Below are positions 60,031 to 64,000 of a stretch of DNA of 64,000 nucleotides, one piece after another; position 1 is the stretch's first letter, and the number at the start of each line of letters is the position of its first letter. Position numbers and translations under genes: made by a program. Source of the DNA: Agelaius tricolor (lineage: Eukaryota; Chordata; Aves; Passeriformes; Icteridae); contig JALJCS010000055.1 in assembly GCA_023055355.1 (NCBI GenBank), positions 930,001 through 994,000 of the forward strand, written 5' to 3'. A model generated the notes under the pieces. It had not been told where the DNA came from and did no database searches. It worked only from the letters and a program-made list of their open reading frames with translations.

Positions 60031-60451
60031 TGTCACTGCCATATTCTCTGAAAAATCCTTTCACCAGGATTTCTTCTCCTGGGAAGCTGAGAAGCCTCAG
60101 AGAAAAATGTAAGTAATAATTATCTGATTGCTTCTCCTGTGCTTGGCTGCTTTGGAATGTGGTCTGGACATTGTTTACCAACTGGTCGTTGTTTGATTGG
60201 TTCTGTGTGAATTGTTTTTACTTAATGACCAATCACCATCAGCTGTGTTGGACTCTGAGGAGTCAGTCACGAGCTTTCATCATCATTCTTGTTAAGCCTT
60301 CAGTCTGTATCCTCTCTCTTTCTTTAGTATAGCTCTAGTATAGCATTCTTTAATATAATATAATTACATAAAATAATACATCAGCCTTCTGAGAACATGG
60401 AGTCAGATTCTCATCTCTCACCTCATCCTGGAGACCCTCACAAACTCAACA
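60031..60451 (+). mobile_element. Solo LTR, family A copy 2 (421 bp)
   Basis: Starts TGTCACTGCCATATT and ends ACTCAACA. It is flanked by CCACCAG at 60024-60030 and 60452-60458. It has 'aagctgagaagcctcagaga', 'gattggttctgtgtgaattg' and 'aacatggagtcagattctca' in common with the copy at 63235. Confidence 0.85.
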
Positions 60452-60816
60452 CCACCAGGGATTTTATTTTTAAGCTTCCCTTATGGTCATTTTGGAGCTG
60501 ACTAAAAAGGGACATTTCTGGATTTTACTGCTCTCAGGCTGGTGGCAGAGCCCAAAAAGAACCCTCAAAAGAGATGGGAAAATGGAGCATAGGGAGCTTT
60601 TCCTTTGTGTTATCCTGAGTGCTCAGGGGTGGTTCCTCCCAATTTCTGAGATGCTCCCAAGGCTGTTCTACCATGGAGAGCACCCCTCTTGTACCAGTAT
60701 GAGACAGAAGTTACCCAAAGGAGGATCCCAAACCAGCCCGAAACCCCAGCTGTGAGGAAGGAGAAGGCGCCAGATCGAGCAGGGAATGGTTTTGTACATT
60801 CAGAGTTTATATTTGG

Positions 60817-60846
60817 AAAAAAAAAAAAAAAAGAAAAAAAAAAAAA
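60817..60846. repeat. A-rich homopolymer tract
   Basis: About 29 A interrupted by one G. Likely unstable in sequencing. Confidence 0.9.
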
Positions 60847-61090
60847 GAGGAAGGAGAGGAAGAATTCGAGATTAAAAAAATAGAACTGATGGGAAGCGGT
60901 AGCGGTAGCGGAGCCTCCACCACTGCACAACACACGCACACGAGGACACACGAGGCTGGACAACACGGACCCCCAGGACGCAGCAGCCCGGGGAACGGGA
61001 AACTCTGCATGGCTTTGTGGGACCCCTCGGCTGGGAAACGAGCCGCTCCTCCGTGTCTGCCTTGGCACATCCCTGAGTCACACTCCTGCT

Positions 61091-61110
61091 CCTCGACGGC
61101 GGCGTCGAGG
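61091..61110. repeat. GC-rich inverted repeat (8-bp stem, 4-base loop)
   Basis: CCTCGACG-GCGG-CGTCGAGG is perfectly self-complementary and CpG-dense. If it is in the SLC4A8 3' UTR it would form a stable RNA hairpin. Confidence 0.85.
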
Positions 61111-61194
61111 CGTCTAAATGTGGGCGTGGGGCAAAAAAGGGGAAATGGGGGGTGTCAGCAGTGGAAGAACCAGAATCAGAGATCTGTGGAATTG

Positions 61195-61780
61195 TTCAGG
61201 TTGGAAAAGGTATTTGAGATCAACAAATCCAACTGTCAACCCACATGTTGACAACTAGCCATGAGCCCAGGTGCCACATCCAAGTTTATGGAGCTCTTCC
61301 AGGGATGATGGCTCCACCCCTGCCCTGGGCAGCTGTGTCAGCCTTTCCATAAAGGAATCTTCCCCAGTATCCAACCTGAACCTTCCCTGGTCAACCTGAG
61401 GCTGTTCCCTCTCCTCCTGTCCCTGTTCCCTGGGAGCCAAGTTCATCACCGGCCATGTCCCCAGGTGCCACATCCAAGTTCTTGGAACTCTTCCAGGGAT
61501 GATGACTCCACTCCTGCCTCCACAGTCAGCTGTATCAGGTGCTGGACAACCTTTCCATGAAGGAATCTTCCCCAGTATCCAACCTGAACTTTCCCTGGTC
61601 AACCTGTCCCTGTTCCCTGGGAGCAGATCCCAAATTCCCCTGGCTGCCCCCTCCTCTCAGGGAGTTGTGCAGAGCCACAAGGTTCTCCCTGAGCCCTTCT
61701 CTCCAGGCTAAGCCCCTTTCCCAGCTCCCTCAGGAGCTCTCCAGACCCTCCTCCTGCTGCTCCAGCCCTCCTCCAGCTCC
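61195..61780 (-). mobile_element. CR1 LINE fragment, minus, with internal tandem duplication
   Basis: Starts with 'gttcaggttggaaaagg' in reverse-tail position. 'ccaggtgccacatccaagtt' occurs at 61269 and 61463, and 'cccagtatccaacctgaac' at 61364 and 61571. Two copies of about 195-205 bp therefore lie in tandem, followed by more 3'-inward CR1 sequence. Confidence 0.8.
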
Positions 61781-62041
61781 ACTCCTAGCTCTGGAGATGC
61801 TCCCAGCCCCTCAAAGCCTCTCAGGATGGAGGATCCCAGGATTCCAGGTGCAGCTCCCTCACTTCCCAGCAGAGAGGAGCTGGTAGCCATGGTCCTGCTG
61901 CTGGTGGCCATGGTCCTGCTGCCTGCTCCCAGGAGCATGCCCCTTGCCCAGCAGCACTGGCCAGAGCCCAGGGGTCCATGGGCCTGTGCTGTCCCCAGAG
62001 GGCCACGCCACAGCTGAGCCTTTACCTCCTTCCTCCCGGCT

Positions 62042-63818
62042 TCAGAGTGTCTCTGTGTTCATGGTCAGAGCCTTCCACACTGTGGTCTTGGACATCTCGT
62101 CCGAAATGTTGATCTCGGAAGGATCAGCCCTGAAAGGAATGTTCCAGATGGTTTTCCATGAGGATGGGTCTGATCCCACCAGGAGCATTGGCAGCAGCCA
62201 GAGGAACAGGAGGGCCTGGAAAACCGGAGCTCAGCTGGTGGGGATGGTTTGGCTGGATGAGGAATTTTGGGAATCAAGGCCTGGAGCTGCAGACCCACAG
62301 CTGGTGTTTCGTGTTTTCCCCTGTGACCTCTCAGGTGGGAGCACGAGGGTCTCCAGATCCCAGAAAGCCACTGGTGATGTAGTTTTGGGATAAAACAGGA
62401 ATTATGCAGCCACTGTGTGGGGTCAGAGCTCTGCCATCACCTCTGAAATTGCCAGTAAATTGGGATTTTCCCACTAAGATGACTGGGGATAAATCTGCAA
62501 GTGGAGAAACCTGAGCCAGACACTTCCCACTGATCCTGCCAGGTATCCTTACCTGGAGGGTCTTTACCTGTCACTGCTGGGCTTTGGGGTGTCCACCCTG
62601 CTGGTCTTGCCCAGCTTCAGCTGAACAGAATTCGCAGCAGCTGCTTCCATCATTTTCTGGGACTCCTGAAAAGAGACGAGTCAAGTTCTCTCTCCTTGAT
62701 CCAAGAGGGGAAAAATGAAATTCCAGTAAAAACCTGGCAGGCTCCCCTCTCCTCTGACCCACAGCACCTTTAGCAGCAGGTAAAGACCTTCCCCTGTGGG
62801 TGTGTTTGGGGTTAGTGACACTGCTGGGAGCAAACCCTCACAGAAATATAGTAATTATTTTTATTTTAAGGCTCATTTTAAAATTATAACCACGCCTCTG
62901 TTCCAGTGTGAAATTCTCTCAGAATTTAGGGAAAAAAGTTCAGAATGTGGGATCCAGGCTATGAGATCCGTTTGTCTCAGTTCTGATGTTCCCAACAGCT
63001 GCTGCCCAGAGGAGCTGTGGATTCCCCATCCCTTCCCCAGCCTGGCAGGGCCCAAGGCCAGGCTGGATGAGCCTGAAGCACCCTGGGATAAGTGGGAGAT
63101 GTCCCTGCCCAGGGCAGGGGTGGCACTGGCTGGGCTTTAATGTCCATTGCCACCCAAGCCATTCCAGGCCCCACAACTCCATGATCTAAGGATGAGCTGT
63201 GACAGGAACAGGGAATCTCACAGCCCAGAGGAAATGCCACTGTCATATTTTCTGGAAAAATCCCCTTGCCCAGGATTCTTCTCCTGGGAAGCTGAGAAGC
63301 CTCAGAGAAAAAGGAAAACAATATTATCTCATTTGCTTATCCTGTGTTTTGCTGCTTTGGAATGTGGTTTGGTCATTGTTTACCAACAGGTGATGATTTC
63401 ATTGGTTTCATGTGAATTGTTTTTACTCATTGGCCAATCACACCCAAGCTGTGTCGGGACTCTGGAAGGAGTCCTGAGATTTTCATTATTATCTTTTAGC
63501 CTTCTGTCTGTATCCTTTCTCTATTCTTTAGTGTAGCTTTAGTATAGCATTCTTTTATATAATATAGATCATAAAACAATAAATTAGCTTTCTAAGAACA
63601 TGGAGTCAGATTCATTCATTCCTCCCGGTCACAGGAGACCATGAAAATACCACAAGGAGATTCCCAGCTCCTGGCATTACCTCCTCTTCTTTGGCTTCAT
63701 TTTTGGCATCGTCCAACTTCTTCTTCTTGCTTTCTGGCATGAGGTCATCCAGGAAGCTGAGCTCCCGCTTGGAGAAGCAGAAATCCATCACTTTCCGGAC
63801 AAAAACAAGAGCCAAAAC
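62042..63818 (-). CDS. SLC4A8: SLC4A8, Na+-driven Cl-/HCO3- exchanger: last three coding exons
   Basis: Minus strand; the gene continues beyond the right edge. Exons in transcript order are 63818-63681 (138 bp), 62665-62568 (98 bp) and 62129 to the TGA at 62044-62042. All introns are GT-AG and phases fit, giving 107 residues of C-terminus. The first exon covers the end of the last membrane helix (VLALVFVRKVMDFCF) and the start of the cytosolic tail (LDDLMPESKKKKLDDAK). The last exon reads ADPSEINISDEMSKTTVWKA and ends TETL. This ending, with KKKKLDDAK, favours SLC4A8 over SLC4A10 or SLC4A7. The middle exon (ESQKMMEAAAANSVQLKLGK...) does not resemble the mammalian segment I know and may be lineage-specific or alternative. 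The protein exports acid equivalents at the plasma membrane. A solo LTR lies 26 bp past the first donor. Confidence 0.88.
63015..63190 (+). mobile_element. CR1 LINE 3' end in SLC4A8 intron
   Basis: 'cagggcccaaggccaggctg', 'gagatgtccctgcccagggc' and 'ttgccacccaagccattcc' mark a diverged plus-strand tail, antisense to SLC4A8. Confidence 0.78.
63235..63654 (+). mobile_element. Solo LTR, family A copy 3 (420 bp), in SLC4A8 intron
   Basis: Starts TGCCACTGTCATATTTT and ends AATACCACA. It is flanked by AGGAAA (63229-63234) and AGGAGA (63655-63660), a six-base target duplication with one change. It is antisense to SLC4A8 and ends 26 bp from an exon boundary. Confidence 0.83.
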
Positions 63819-63884
63819 CTTCAGGAAGGAAAAGGGAGATGGGTGAGGCCGGAGATGGTGCTTCCATCCCTCCAGAGCAGTGAG

Positions 63885-64000
63885 CACCGGGGGCAGTGAG
63901 GAGCACTGGGAGCACCAGGAACAGTGGGAATACTGGGAAAACTGGGAACACTGGGACACCGGGAATACTGGGAACACTGGGAACACTGGGAACACTGGGA
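63885..64000. repeat. 'aacactggga' minisatellite running off the right edge
   Basis: 10-bp units (GAACACTGGG, with TACTGGGAAA and ACACCGGG variants) begin about 70 bp upstream of the SLC4A8 exon in transcript terms. The array continues past the window. Confidence 0.9.

Noticed and set aside
59099..60181. 360-codon minus-strand frame
   Set aside because: Runs through a CTTC microsatellite and into a solo LTR.

Overview
The window is nuclear DNA from a bird, most likely a passerine. The reasons are: abundant CR1 LINE 3' ends with no mammalian SINEs; long terminal repeats (LTRs) of the kind common in songbird genomes; a nuclear copy of avian-type mitochondrial DNA; and four vertebrate genes with intact splice sites. 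It is GC-rich and crowded with minisatellites, roughly a fifth of the bases. That suits a small microchromosome carrying the human 12q13 gene block, though the chromosome itself is inferred.

Layout. 1-19.7 kb is gene-free: CR1 copies, minisatellites, a low-copy repeat module present three times, and one LTR-like element swollen to about 4.8 kb by two internal tandem arrays. 19.77-27.3 kb is AQP2 (4 exons, + strand). 27.3-36.4 kb is intergenic, with CR1, two large minisatellites and a mitochondrial insertion (NUMT) covering the end of COX2, tRNA-Lys, ATP8 and the start of ATP6. 36.45-40.07 kb is AQP5 (4 exons, + strand). 40-54 kb is intergenic with LTRs, a 1.5 kb minisatellite and two possible regulatory blocks. 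54.3-58.1 kb is a glucagon-like peptide gene (GCGL, also called GCRP), a hormone gene that mammals lack. 62.04-63.82 kb holds the last three coding exons of SLC4A8 on the minus strand, convergent with GCGL. The rest of SLC4A8 lies beyond the right edge.

How the genes relate. AQP2 and AQP5 are tandem paralogues with identical exon phasing: exon 1 is 363 bp in both and exons 2-4 correspond. They are water channels with conserved pore motifs and C-terminal kinase-type sites. SLC4A8 is a Na+-driven Cl-/HCO3- exchanger. GCGL encodes a secreted 29-residue peptide bounded by dibasic cleavage sites. I see no operon-like logic; the link is conserved vertebrate synteny. No AQP6-like exon was recognised between AQP5 and SLC4A8.

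The most unusual features are the doubly expanded LTR, one of whose arrays repeats AATAAA about 75 times; the NUMT; a solo LTR in AQP2 intron 1 whose empty site survives in a paralogous repeat copy; and a minisatellite that grew out of a CR1 element.
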